A stretch of 64,000 nt of DNA from Paenibacillus stellifer (GTDB lineage Bacteria; Bacillota; Bacilli; Paenibacillales; Paenibacillaceae): the NCBI RefSeq assembly GCF_000758685.1, contig NZ_CP009286.1, positions 4,556,501 to 4,620,500 on the forward strand, in the 5' to 3' direction. The position numbers and the translations under genes are program-made. This document shows, in pieces, positions 17,673 through 25,954 of the stretch (position 1 is its first letter; each line of letters begins with the position of its first letter). The notes below the pieces were generated by a model, which was not told where the DNA came from, made no database searches, and was given only the letters and a program-made list of their open reading frames with translations.

Positions 17673-18041
17673 GTGATTGATGTTGGTCTATTTGTGGGGA
17701 ATATGGAAAAGATGGTAGCCTTCTACTGCGACATTTTGAACTTTGAAACCGATTGGGACGGCGGCCTGTTTGCGACTTTCAAGAAGGACAGGGATCAACT
17801 GTTTATGTTTGATCGCAAGCATTTTGCCGAGTCCATAGGCGAGACCTATGTTCCACCGAGCGGCATCAACCTGACCATGGAAATGTACATGCGTTTTGCC
17901 ACGACTGAGGTGGATCAGGAATACGAGCGGCTGAAAGCGCTGAATGTGAGAATCATTGAAGAGTTATCTACCAAGCCATGGGGGCAGCGGAACTTCTTCA
18001 TTGCGGACCCGGAGGGAAACATTATTGAAATTGGCGATTAG
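17673..18041 (+). CDS. VOC (glyoxalase/bleomycin resistance) family protein
   Basis: 122-residue VOC fold: IDVGLFVGNMEKMVAFYCDI with LNFETDWDGGLFATF, and the C-terminal FFIADPEGNIIEIGD (DPxGN motif). Probably a metal-dependent lyase or dioxygenase-like or ligand-binding protein; substrate unknown. GTG 17673 is chosen because AGGGAGG is 9 bases upstream; the ATG at 17664 touches the ribosome binding site. Follows the AlkZ-like gene. Confidence 0.8.
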   Translation: MIDVGLFVGNMEKMVAFYCDILNFETDWDGGLFATFKKDRDQLFMFDRKHFAESIGETYVPPSGINLTMEMYMRFATTEVDQEYERLKALNVRIIEELSTKPWGQRNFFIADPEGNIIEIGD

Positions 18042-18102
18042 TCCTCCTCTGAATCAAGACCTCAACGCTTTCTTGCTAAGAATAATATAATGCTCCCATA
18101 GG

Positions 18103-18794
18103 TTGAGACACGGGAGCGTGATAGCATCCGCGTCAAATGAAGTTCTTACAGCGATCATGAATCATCGCTCGATCCGCAAGTTCAAGGACGAGAAGCTGGC
18201 GCCGTTCCAAATCGAAACCATCGTTCCTGCCGCGCAGATGGCTTCGTCCTCCCGTTTCATGCAAGCCTACTCGATCATCGGCCTTACCAATCCGGCCTTG
18301 AAGCGTGAACTGCGCGAGATCACGAAGACACCGTATATCGAAGAGAATGGACATCTGTTCATTTTCTGCGCAGACCTGAAACGATTCACGGTTATGGGCA
18401 ATGAACAAGAACAGAGGGACATGCGGACGATGCTGGAGAGCTCCACCGTATACCAGACAGCTGTCATCGACGCATCGCTTGCCGCACAGAACGCCGTTCT
18501 GGCCGCAGAATCACTCGGTCTTGGCGCCGTCATTATGGGGTCGGTCAACAAGGACATTCGACGGCTTGACCAGATGCTTGCTCTGCCTGAGTATGTCGTT
18601 CCGCTCTTTGGTATCGCCGTCGGCGTACCCGACCAGCAGCCCGAGATTAAGCCTCGGCTTCCGTCTACCAGACCCGCAGCGAGAATAACCGCGACGCCGG
18701 CTGGTCACGGAGTCACATCGACTTGCTCAAATTGAAAATGCCGCTCGGCAGCATGACGGAATACTTACACGGAAAGGGCTTAAACGTCATCTGA
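18103..18794 (+). pseudogene. NfsA-type nitroreductase with C-terminal frameshift
   Basis: NfsA/FRP-like flavin nitroreductase: IMNHRSIRKFKDEKLAPFQI, ASSSRFMQAYSIIGLTNPAL and GLGAVIMGSVNKDIRRLDQM. After KPRLP (about 18665) the family's C-terminal segment continues in another frame (VYQTRSENNRDAGWS, then HIDLLKLKM) to a stop at 18792. The normal ATG start just before NEVLTAIMNHRS is also absent; only TTG 18103 or GTG 18118 without a good ribosome binding site are available. It is probably inactive. Confidence 0.65.
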
Positions 18795-18810
18795 ACGAGG
18801 GGGCAGCGGC

Positions 18811-18845
18811 GATTTCGCTCTACTTAAGATACGGTTCACCGTGAT
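18811..18845. repeat. Dispersed hairpin repeat, copy
   Basis: GATTTCGCTC, core TACTTAAGATACGGTTC (18821-18837), ACCGTGAT. It lies about 20 bases beyond the terminator of the minus-strand FlxA-like gene. Confidence 0.55.
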
Positions 18846-18863
18846 GGTTGATGGCTCAAAAAA

Positions 18864-18910
18864 GAAGGTGCGAAAAGGCCAGTTCATCACTGGACGCTTG
18901 TCGCACCTTC
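18864..18910. terminator. Terminator hairpin of the FlxA-like gene
   Basis: GAAGGTGCGA (18864-18873) pairs with TCGCACCTTC (18901-18910), with an inner CCAGT/ACTGG stem. On the minus strand it is followed by TTTTTTGAG, 11 bases after the FlxA-like stop codon. Confidence 0.8.
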
Positions 18911-18920
18911 GCTCTGTTGC

Positions 18921-19298
18921 CTAAATTAACTCGTTGAAATGTCCCTCCGAGTTCACCGTGGCCGTCCGGGGATCAGCCAGACCGATGCCCTTAAAGCCTC
19001 CCTTCCACTCATTCCGCAAGAGCGGGGGCTGGTCTTTCGGGGAAGCTGATACAAAATCAACGGAAGCGCTGCTCCCGACTTTCTGCGCGAGTTTGACCTC
19101 TAACAGTCGGATTTGTCTCTGCAGCTGCTCTCGGCGGTAAGAACTCTGCGTCTCGCCGTCCTGCGCCGCATTTACCTTGTCCAGCTCCATGATCAGCCGG
19201 TCTCGCTGCTTCTCCAGGGAACTGACATCGCTCTGTGTGCCGCCGTAAGCCATAATTGCCTGTACCGAGCTGACTCTTGATAATGTATATTCCGCCAT
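18921..19298 (-). CDS. FlxA-like small coiled-coil protein
   Basis: 125 residues with a central coiled coil (SSLEKQRDRLIMELDKVNA, REQLQRQIRLLEVKLAQKVG) of the FlxA-like type and an unstructured C-terminus. Function unknown; such proteins are common in Paenibacillus. GGGGAGG lies 8 bases before the ATG. Its own terminator follows. Confidence 0.6.
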   Translation of the reverse strand: MAEYTLSRVSSVQAIMAYGGTQSDVSSLEKQRDRLIMELDKVNAAQDGETQSSYRREQLQRQIRLLEVKLAQKVGSSASVDFVSASPKDQPPLLRNEWKGGFKGIGLADPRTATVNSEGHFNELI

Positions 19299-19493
19299 AA
19301 TCTGTACCTCCCCACTCTTGGCTTCCGCTCCAAATGCAGTCTATTCAAAAGTTCTATTCACAGTTATTACCCGGCCGTCCCCGCCATGACAACATCCTAA
19401 CCGAATATCAGAAATAATCGTTTTTCGTCCAAGGCACATCTCCAACAGCCGCCTGGCTGCGGACCAAGCCTAACGAAACGGCGAATACTGTTA

Positions 19494-19576
19494 AACTTGC
19501 CGCTACTTATGATAAGGCTCCCCGCGCTGTCTGTAACGGCAAGTTAAAGGGCCATCCTTTGCAGGAATGGCCCTTT
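19494..19576. repeat. Dispersed hairpin repeat, best-preserved copy, with second hairpin
   Basis: Perfect 9-bp arms AACTTGCCG (19494-19502) and CGGCAAGTT (19537-19545) enclose CTACTTATGATAAGGCTC and CCCGCGCTGTCTGTAA. It is followed at once by a second hairpin, AAAGGGCCAT / ATGGCCCTTT (19546-19576). The second hairpin ends about 40 bases from the yidC stop codon and probably serves as its terminator. Confidence 0.75.
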
Positions 19577-19617
19577 CATTTTACTCATTATTAGTATTGT
19601 TTTATGACTGGTTCAAC

Positions 19618-20469
19618 TTATAAATCTTCTACACCAGTGGGTAGGTTTTTACTCGCTATATTTGGTTTCGTGTACATTTTATTGAGTATGATCGTTTGTA
19701 CGATAATGAATATACCGCCAACCGCCCAATACAATGGTAACGCGGCGGGCATCATAAAAGAAAACACACCCATCATGATCGGTGACAACAATCCGATGAA
19801 AGCCATTTGGTTATTTTGGTTATTTTGATTTTGCTGATACTGCGCTGAAACGGATTGAGACACGCGGAATTGAACGTAATACACCGCAGCGGCAATAAGC
19901 GGCAAAATCATATCTGTTTTCCCCAAGCTAAACCACAGAAAATCGTGAGCTGCAATCTCTGGGGTACGACGAATGGCATAGTAAAATGCGAGGGTGATCG
20001 GCCATTGGATAAGCATCGGTAAACACCCCATGTTTAAGGGATTAAATTGATGCTTCTGGTAGAGCTGCATCATCTCGACTTGCTGTTGTTTTTTTGCATC
20101 CGCACTGACGTCGTTCTTATACTTCTCCTTAAGTGCAGTTAACTCCGGCTGGAGGACGGCCATCTTTTCTTTCATGTCCATTTGTTTCTTGGCTTGAATC
20201 ATCATGAGCGGCATGATCGCGAGTCTGATGATGAAAGTCATCATCACGATTGATAATCCGTAATCTCCGTGAAGTGCATTCGCGAAGAATTTGATCAAGA
20301 TCGAAAATGGATAAATAAAATAGTGGTTAAATATCCCTGGTGAGTCGGCATTAATCGAGATTGATTGGGATGCTGTCGAACACCCGCTAAGCACAATGAT
20401 CGGAATAACCCCAATCAACATGACGAGAATGGGCTTCGCCCATTTTTGGAGCAAAAAAATCTTTTTCAT
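19618..20469 (-). CDS. yidC: YidC/Oxa1-family membrane protein insertase (lipoprotein type)
   Basis: This protein of about 283 residues inserts and folds membrane proteins. It has a lipoprotein signal (IPIIVLSGCSTA, lipobox Cys), then five membrane segments. The conserved substrate-groove Arg lies in TFIIRLAIMP. The cytoplasmic C1 loop is charged (KKQMDMKEKMAVLQPELTAL) and is followed by MGCLPMLIQWPITLAFYYAI. It is an isolated copy, not in the rpmH-rnpA locus, so it is probably the second paralogue (YidC2/YqjG-like). ATG 20469 is preceded 6 bases upstream by GGGAGG, which is buried in a hairpin with the end of the upstream small gene. Confidence 0.88.
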   Translation of the reverse strand: MKKIFLLQKWAKPILVMLIGVIPIIVLSGCSTASQSISINADSPGIFNHYFIYPFSILIKFFANALHGDYGLSIVMMTFIIRLAIMPLMMIQAKKQMDMKEKMAVLQPELTALKEKYKNDVSADAKKQQQVEMMQLYQKHQFNPLNMGCLPMLIQWPITLAFYYAIRRTPEIAAHDFLWFSLGKTDMILPLIAAAVYYVQFRVSQSVSAQYQQNQNNQNNQMAFIGLLSPIMMGVFSFMMPAALPLYWAVGGIFIIVQTIILNKMYTKPNIASKNLPTGVEDL

Positions 20470-20471
20470 CG

Positions 20472-20519
20472 TGGTCCTCCCTAATTGAAAGTATGGAATA
20501 TCAATGTAGGGAAGGACCA
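20472..20519 (-). promoter_or_regulatory. Hairpin sequestering the yidC Shine-Dalgarno
   Basis: On the minus-strand mRNA, TGGTCCTTCCCTA (20519-20507) pairs with TAGGGAGGACCA (20483-20472): 12 pairs with one bulged base and a 23-base loop. The 3' arm contains the yidC ribosome binding site. The 5' arm is the coding sequence for the last residues (G-P-S-L) of the upstream small protein. A ribosome held on the preceding Asp codons would cover the 5' arm and free the site. Confidence 0.85.
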
Positions 20520-20731
20520 TTGTCGTCATCATCAGGCGCTTCTCTTCGTCTGACGGTACGTACTATCCACCGCTGAATGCTGCTCTGTTGCGACAGTCTG
20601 ACAGCCACAAACCAAGTTGAACCGGCTGCAGCAATTTCATGATCCCAGTGTATCTCTTGTAAAGAAAAATAAGTGTATGGAAGTATCACTATGGAAGAGA
20701 TGAGAGCGATCGTGAATGCCAATTGAACCAA
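20501..20731 (-). CDS. MifM-like arrest (monitoring) peptide upstream of yidC
   Basis: 76 residues. The N-terminus is one membrane segment (VQLAFTIALISSIVILPYTY), followed by a ~30-residue spacer and a C-terminus SSIQRWIVRTVRRREAPDDD-D-N-G-P-S-L-H. B. subtilis MifM has the same plan: N-terminal membrane segment, a W-I/Arg-rich stretch and an acidic cluster where the ribosome pauses, located just upstream of yidC2. The stop codon is 31 bases before the yidC ATG, and the codons after the Asp run form one arm of the hairpin hiding the yidC ribosome site. The only in-frame start is TTG 20731, with TGGAG 12 bases upstream; an ATG at 20736 is one frame off, so a sequence error or one-base change at the start is possible. 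No tool was used to confirm homology. Confidence 0.75.
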   Translation of the reverse strand: MVQLAFTIALISSIVILPYTYFSLQEIHWDHEIAAAGSTWFVAVRLSQQSSIQRWIVRTVRRREAPDDDDNGPSLH

Positions 20732-21069
20732 GTCATAAAAATGCTCCAGTCAAGTTCACCTCCGAATGAGCCATATTGGGAAGATTTGAATAATGGTTAT
20801 ACGTTAGAGAGACTTTATGGTTTCTAACCTGCCTGTTAGCTTACACATATATACAAATCCATGCCCCGCAAGGAATTCCGCAAAAAACAACTTTCCTTTG
20901 TTAGGGTTCTCCAAGCTGTCTATTTTAAGACTCTATCAGTTGAACCATACCTAAGTCGAACAGAGGATTATGATAGCGTTTTAATATTGTATTATTCTTC
21001 ACATGCACTAAAATTTTACAATGGTAAGCTTAATCATGTATGCCTTATGACTCTTTAGGAGGTAATATA
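20732..21069. other. Divergent intergenic region
   Basis: This gap lies between the divergent arrest-peptide/yidC unit and the PNPOx-like gene, and presumably contains promoters for both. A GGAGG on the minus strand (about 20757-20761) precedes a 6-codon TTG frame ending at the out-of-frame ATG of the arrest peptide. No further gene is convincing. Confidence 0.4.
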
Positions 21070-21540
21070 ATGAGCAAGTACGACGAAGCCATGAAGCTGC
21101 TGCAAGAACAAGTGGGTAACAAGGACGGCCTGATCTCTCTGTCCACCATCGCGCTGGAACCAGGGGCCGATGGCAAAAGCCGTCCCGCCGCCCGCATTGT
21201 GGACGCCTATTATGAGGACGGCGCGTTCTACACCGTCACTTACGCGACCACAGGCAAGATGCAGCAGATCGCCCAAAACCCCGAAGTCGCCGTTTGTATC
21301 ATCGTCGAAAACTTTACGGCCGATGGTATCGGTGAAAACCTGGGCTGGGTATGTGACGAGAAAAACGCGGAGATGATGACAAAGCTGCGCACCATATTCG
21401 CCGAGTGGTATTACGAAGCCAATAACGACGAAGACCCTAACACATGCCTGCTGCGCATTCGCCTGACAAAGGGCCTGTGGAATGACGCCCATAAAGGGAT
21501 CAGAAATGAGATTGATTTTGTCAATAAGACGGCAAATTAA
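21070..21540 (+). CDS. Pyridoxamine 5'-phosphate oxidase-like (split-barrel flavin) protein
   Basis: 156 residues: SKYDEAMKLLQEQVGNKDGL, SRPAARIVDAYYEDGAFYTV, TYATTGKMQQIAQNPEVAVC and LLRIRLTKGLWNDAHKGIR match the PNPOx-like split barrel, which binds FMN or F420/heme-like cofactors. Substrate unknown. ATG 21070 is 8 bases after AGGAGG. A terminator follows at 21613. Confidence 0.75.
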   Translation: MSKYDEAMKLLQEQVGNKDGLISLSTIALEPGADGKSRPAARIVDAYYEDGAFYTVTYATTGKMQQIAQNPEVAVCIIVENFTADGIGENLGWVCDEKNAEMMTKLRTIFAEWYYEANNDEDPNTCLLRIRLTKGLWNDAHKGIRNEIDFVNKTAN

Positions 21541-21612
21541 GTGGTCTATGTGATTCGTCTTAATGGATTAATGTGAAGTAGACATTTGATAACAGACAAT
21601 ATTAGCTCAAAG

Positions 21613-21637
21613 GGAGTGTCCGCACACTCCTTTTTTT
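21613..21637 (+). terminator. Terminator
   Basis: GGAGTGT / ACACTCC stem with CCGC loop followed by seven T, about 70 bases after the PNPOx-like stop. Confidence 0.85.
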
Positions 21638-21681
21638 CGCCGTTACTTATGGTACGGTTCTCCGTATATCGCAAAGGCGAA
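21636..21681. repeat. Dispersed hairpin repeat, copy
   Basis: Perfect 6-bp arms TTCGCC (21636-21641) and GGCGAA (21676-21681) enclose the core GTTACTTATGGTACGGTTC and CTCCGTATATCGCAAA. The arm sequence differs from the copies at 19.5 and 28.4 kb but still pairs. Unlike most copies, it follows a plus-strand gene and its terminator. Confidence 0.65.
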
Positions 21682-21889
21682 TATTTTCAAATAGAGTTGT
21701 AGGAGCTAAATGAACAAGTCGTTTGAGCTTTTCAGCAAAGTATTCTCGCCGGTTTCCAGTTATACTAAAATATAAGTGTAGGTCCGGTTTCTAATTATTC
21801 TACAGGTAAGCGCAGACTGGCATAGCCGAATGGGTGATAATGAAATGGAAGCTAGAGCAATCGCAGGTACAAGTAAGGGGGAGACGCCT

Positions 21890-22792
21890 ATGACTATGAG
21901 ATCAAGCAAAATGGTCAAGGTGCCTCATGAACTGGTAAAGTCTCCGAATAAAAAAGGGAGCTTGAAGCTGGATGGGATGTCCGTTATTGAATTTTGTTTT
22001 TACACGCAAGGCATAAAAGGAACCTTTTTTTTGCAGGATCATCTTCTGCTAATCGTCAAATCGGGTGTCTACACAGTTCGCTTCGGTGATCAAGAATATA
22101 CGATGCGGAGCAACGAAATGATGTTTATTCATAAATCAATTGGAGTCCAGTACGAGAAATCGGGTGAACCCGATTCCAATTACATCCTCGACTATATGAT
22201 GTTTTTCCTGAACGAGAAGGTAGTACATGAATTCCTCAAATTCGCCGGTTTAAAACCAATTTATCTCACTAATGATGTTGTTCCGATAACAGTCTTTCCG
22301 ATCAGTGACCGCATTGGAAGCTATATTGAGTCGTTAAAACCCTATTTCGAAAACCCTGACGAAGTCAAAGAAGGACTGGTGCGTGTGAAGCTGATCGAAT
22401 TGCTGTTTCACATAGCAGATTCGAATGATCGTTTTTTGCATCAAATGAGGCAACCTGTAAGCAAGGACAGAGACAGCATCGCAAAGATCATGGAGGAGAA
22501 CTTCTTGAATCCCGTTTCCCTTAACGACCTGGCCTATTTGTCCGGCCGAAGCCTGGCGACGTTCAAAAGGGATTTTCAAACAATATACAACACCCCCCCG
22601 CTCAAATGGGTTCGCAATCGGAGGCTGGATAAAGCCAAGGAACTGTTAACGGAATCGGCGCTATCTGTTACGGATGTCTGTTTTTCGACCGGATTCGAAA
22701 ATATCGCTCACTTTTCCAAAGTATTCAAGAAAAGATTCGGACTCCCACCGTCGGAGTTTAGACAGCATCTGAGGTTGAAAGAGAAGGTCTAA
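21890..22792 (+). CDS. AraC-family transcriptional regulator
   Basis: 300 residues with an N-terminal cupin-like sensor region (HLLLIVKSGVYTVRFGDQEY) and the C-terminal double helix-turn-helix (NPVSLNDLAYLSGRSLATFK, SVTDVCFSTGFENIAHFSKV, FKKRFGLPPSEFR). GGGGGAG lies 9 bases before ATG 21890. It is followed directly by an aldo/keto reductase lacking its start, a likely former target. Confidence 0.85.
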   Translation: MTMRSSKMVKVPHELVKSPNKKGSLKLDGMSVIEFCFYTQGIKGTFFLQDHLLLIVKSGVYTVRFGDQEYTMRSNEMMFIHKSIGVQYEKSGEPDSNYILDYMMFFLNEKVVHEFLKFAGLKPIYLTNDVVPITVFPISDRIGSYIESLKPYFENPDEVKEGLVRVKLIELLFHIADSNDRFLHQMRQPVSKDRDSIAKIMEENFLNPVSLNDLAYLSGRSLATFKRDFQTIYNTPPLKWVRNRRLDKAKELLTESALSVTDVCFSTGFENIAHFSKVFKKRFGLPPSEFRQHLRLKEKV

Positions 22793-22895
22793 GGGGGCTA
22801 AAGTTGCTTCATGGGGGACCGGTCAAGGCGGCGGAGATGCTATTTTTGGGAATTCTCTTACCGCGGAAGATTTAAAGCCGGTTTTTGATTCGGCG

Positions 22896-23702
22896 ATGGA
22901 AGCCGGACTCCATTTATGGGACACTGCGACTGTGTACGGAATGGGGGCTTCCGAAATCATTCTGGGCGAGCTTGCAAAAGGCCGCGACGATGTGTTGCTC
23001 TCAACGAAATTCACTCCGCAACTTGGCGGGCCTGTTGAAGACCGCCTGAACAGTAGCCTGAGCCAGCTCGGCGCAGACCATACGTATCTATATTGGATCC
23101 ATAATCCTCTTGATGTAAAAACATGGACCCCAGAGCTGATTCCGCTCATGAAAAGCGGAAAAGTAAAATATGCAGGCGTCTCCAACCACAATCTGGAGGA
23201 AATCAAACTAGCGCAAAGTATTCTGGCTGAAGAAGGGCTGAAAATCTCTGCTGTACAAAATCATTACAGCTTACTGTACCGTTCGTCCGAAGAAGCCGGA
23301 ATTATTGATTACTGCAACGAAAACAACATTGTGTTTTTCTCCTATATGGTGTTGGAACAAGGCGCATTAACCGACAAATACAATGCGAAAAATCCTCTTC
23401 CAAGCGGCACCAGAAGAGGAGAGGCGTTTAATGAAGACGTGCTTGCGAAACTGGGAGGCTTGATCCATGTTATGAATGAAATCGGCACTAAGCACAATGC
23501 GGCTTCTGCACAAGTTGCAATCGCTTGGGCCATTGCGAAAGGAACCGTTCCGATTATCGGTGTTACGAGAATCACCCAAGTTGCTGATGCTGTAAAAGCC
23601 GCTGAAATCACGCTGACAGCACAGGAAATCCATGATCTTGAAGCAGCGGCGAAAGAGACAGGAATCGTAATCAAAGGTGAATGGGAAAAACCGATGCATT
23701 AA
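22896..23702 (+). pseudogene. Aldo/keto reductase missing its N-terminus
   Basis: From ATG 22896 there are 268 residues: LHLWDTATVYGMG (catalytic D and Y of AKRs), LLSTKFTPQ (Lys), YLYWIHNPLD (His replaced by the usual WH/IHNP form), GKVKYAGVSNHNLEEIK, VQNHYSLLYR and PIIGVTRITQV. The family sequence continues upstream in frame from about 22800 (VASWGTGQGGGDAIFG, NSLTAEDLKPVFDSA) but no start codon exists there, and the frame meets a stop inside the araC gene. The first ~15 residues (strand 1) are lost, probably by a deletion joining it to the AraC gene. It may be non-functional. Confidence 0.65.
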
Positions 23703-23730
23703 TCACTATAATCGTCTTTTTGGATTACTG

Positions 23731-23766
23731 AACCGTTTCTCGGAAATTACCGCGAAACGGTTTTTT
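23731..23766. terminator. Terminator
   Basis: AACCGTTTC / GAAACGGTT stem followed by TTTTTT, 29 bases after the aldo/keto reductase stop. Confidence 0.8.
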
Positions 23767-23878
23767 AGTATCCGCAGAAAAACTGATGAACCAAATAAAC
23801 AAATTATTTCTGATCTGGAACGAACAAGATTAGCGTAGTTGTGGATATATACAGAATGGAGAGTGGACTTGCTTCTTT

Positions 23879-24778
23879 TCACCTGTATTCTGTCAATAAT
23901 TCGTTTTTTAGATAATGGTACAATGCACGGCTCGCTGGAAGCATCGGAAGCTTATCAGTTTGATATAGAAAGCCAGTTGTCATATTAATTGAGTGCGATC
24001 CCATTTCGCGTACCACTGCACCTGGTATCGGTGACTCAGTCATTATCCTAGGAACTAACGCAATGCCAATTCCGTGCTCAACGTAACTCGTTAGGGCTGT
24101 CATACTTGTGATTTCGAGTGTGTTTAGCGTGTTTAATGGTATGTTCCACTCTTGGGCAACCACTTCAAGTTTCTTGCGGTACGGGCAATTCTTGGCTGTG
24201 ATAAGTAGTCGTTGTCCGACGAAATCCTCAGGTGAAATGGTGGATTGTTCGCTGAGGGGATTATGCTCCGGCAGTAATACCACAAACCCTTCTTGGAATA
24301 ACGGTTCAAAGAATAAACTGGTACCCATTTCAGGAGTGGAACAAAGTGCAATGTCAATCTCCCCTGTATGTAGCAAGTTGTTAAGTATGGGGGTGTTGGC
24401 GATATGTACGCTCACATGCACTTTGGGATGGGTGTTTAAGAATTTACCAAGAATTGCTGGAAATCGAAAGCTCGCGGACGGCTCCGTGACACCAATGCGT
24501 ACACTTCCGGATTCCGCTTGGGCCACCTCTATCATTGTCAACTTCAGTTGGTCGATCCGTTTCATAATATCAATGCTCTGTTCATAAAACACTCTGCCTG
24601 CCTCAGTCAAACCAACGGATTTTTGAGTCCTGTCAAACAACTGCACACCTACCTCTGCTTCCAGCCTCTGTATCTGCATTGAGACAGTGGATTGGGCGTA
24701 GTTCATCTCCTCAGCCGCCCGGTGAAAACTCCCTGAGCTCAGAATCCTGTGGAATGTTTTCAGTGATTTTAGGTCCAT
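23879..24778 (-). CDS. LysR-family transcriptional regulator
   Basis: 299 residues. N-terminal winged helix DLKSLKTFHRILSSGSFHRA, AEEMNYAQSTVSMQIQRLE, VGVQLFDRTQKSVGLTEAG, then a periplasmic-binding-like effector domain (SGSVRIGVTEPSASFRFPAI, EIDIALCSTPE, HGIGIALVPR). ATG 24778 is chosen over GTG 24787. It is divergent from the SDR fragment at 24883, which was probably its regulated gene before the IS insertion. Confidence 0.85.
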   Translation of the reverse strand: MDLKSLKTFHRILSSGSFHRAAEEMNYAQSTVSMQIQRLEAEVGVQLFDRTQKSVGLTEAGRVFYEQSIDIMKRIDQLKLTMIEVAQAESGSVRIGVTEPSASFRFPAILGKFLNTHPKVHVSVHIANTPILNNLLHTGEIDIALCSTPEMGTSLFFEPLFQEGFVVLLPEHNPLSEQSTISPEDFVGQRLLITAKNCPYRKKLEVVAQEWNIPLNTLNTLEITSMTALTSYVEHGIGIALVPRIMTESPIPGAVVREMGSHSINMTTGFLYQTDKLPMLPASRALYHYLKNELLTEYR

Positions 24779-24882
24779 GGTCACCATCCTGTGTTCAACT
24801 TAATTGAACTCTATTATCAACAAGTTCAATTATACAGATACACGAATGAAGTGTACAATATCTTTTGAGAGAGGATGAAGAT

Positions 24883-24979
24883 ATGAACTTCGAGGTGAAG
24901 GTGGCGCTCATTACAGGATGCGGCACGGGCATTGGCAGCGCAACCATAATAGCACTCGCGAAGCGTGGTGCTGTCGTGG
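24883..24979 (+). pseudogene. N-terminal SDR fragment cut by the IS110-family element
   Basis: MNFEVKVALITGCGTGIGSA and TIIALAKRGAVVA are an SDR start with the TGxxxGIG cofactor motif. At about 24979 the sequence switches to IS110 transposase sequence on the opposite strand. GAGAGAGGATG lies upstream. Related SDR remains at 27.5-28.2 kb could be the rest of this gene or of another SDR. Confidence 0.7.
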
Positions 24980-25954
24980 CTTCGAAGGCGCCGGACTGAT
25001 GCTTTCGCCATGTAAGGCCGGCATACTTGGCCACGGCGGCCTGATCCTTGAACCGTTCGATGTCGCCGAGTTCCCCGAGCAGGCCGGCGGCGTAGACCTT
25101 GCCGATGCCGGGTGCGCGCCCGGGATGCCGTCCAGAATGCGTTCAATGGCCTTGTCCAGATCCTTGAGTTGCTTCTGGATGCTGCGAATGGACTCGATGG
25201 ACGTGCCGAGCACAAGGTCAATGGAATCTTCCACGACCTTCGATAACCGGTAGGAGGCGCGGGCGGCTTGCTGGATGCAGCGAGCCACACGTTCAGGGTC
25301 GGGGAAGCGATTCCGCCCCTTGTCCCGCAGATAGTCAGCCAGGTCGGTAACATTCATCTCGGCAATGTCATCGAGGCTGAACTTCTCCGAGAGCATTTCC
25401 ATGTGGGCGTGGCCGAATACTGAACTGTCCACTTCGGTGGTGAAGGCATTGCACTTGTAGAACAGGTTCTGCAAGAAGCATTGCTTCTCCCGGGCGAGGT
25501 TGTGTACCAGGTGGAACCGCATGCGCGTAAGGCGCTGGAGCGCGATATACTGCTCCTGCATGACGAGGGTGGTCGTCAGGCGGCCGAAGTGAAGGCGATC
25601 CGCAATGACCCAGGCATCCAGACGGTCGGTCTTGTCCATGTCGGCGTAAGCTTCGCGGAACTTGCAGATGAGCTTGGGGTTCAGCGTAAACACCTTGGTC
25701 TTGCGCTCACGAAGTGCCGGGTCCTGGTGGAAATACATGGCCGGGTGCCAACTGTAGACGGAAGTAGCCTCAAGGCCGATGTGAATCTCAGATACGGCAA
25801 GCTTGTCCGCTGCGACAACGATACGGTCGCGAAGGTGAGAAGCGCCGTGAAGGTTATTGGGGACGGTGAACGATTCGAAGTTGTCTCCGTCCGAGTTCAT
25901 GAAACACGCTTCGAGCTCTTGGGAGCTCACGTCAATTCCGACAAAAAGCTTCAA
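24979..25954 (-). pseudogene. IS110-family transposase, frameshifted and truncated
   Basis: The N-terminal RuvC-like DEDD domain is recognisable: KLFVGIDVSSQELEACF (first Asp), IHIGLEATSVYSWHPAMYF (Glu) and FREAYADMDKTDRLDAWVIA (Asp pair). Near ERILDGIPGA (about 25130) the frame breaks: the C-terminal domain continues in another frame as GIGKVYAAGLLGELGDIERF and VAKYAGLTWRKHQSGAFEA, then ends at the junction with the SDR fragment. The final part with the catalytic Ser is missing, so it cannot be active. Confidence 0.8.

Noticed and set aside
20861..21058. 65-codon plus-strand frame upstream of the PNPOx-like gene
   Set aside because: No ribosome binding site, AT-rich non-coding composition and no recognisable features.
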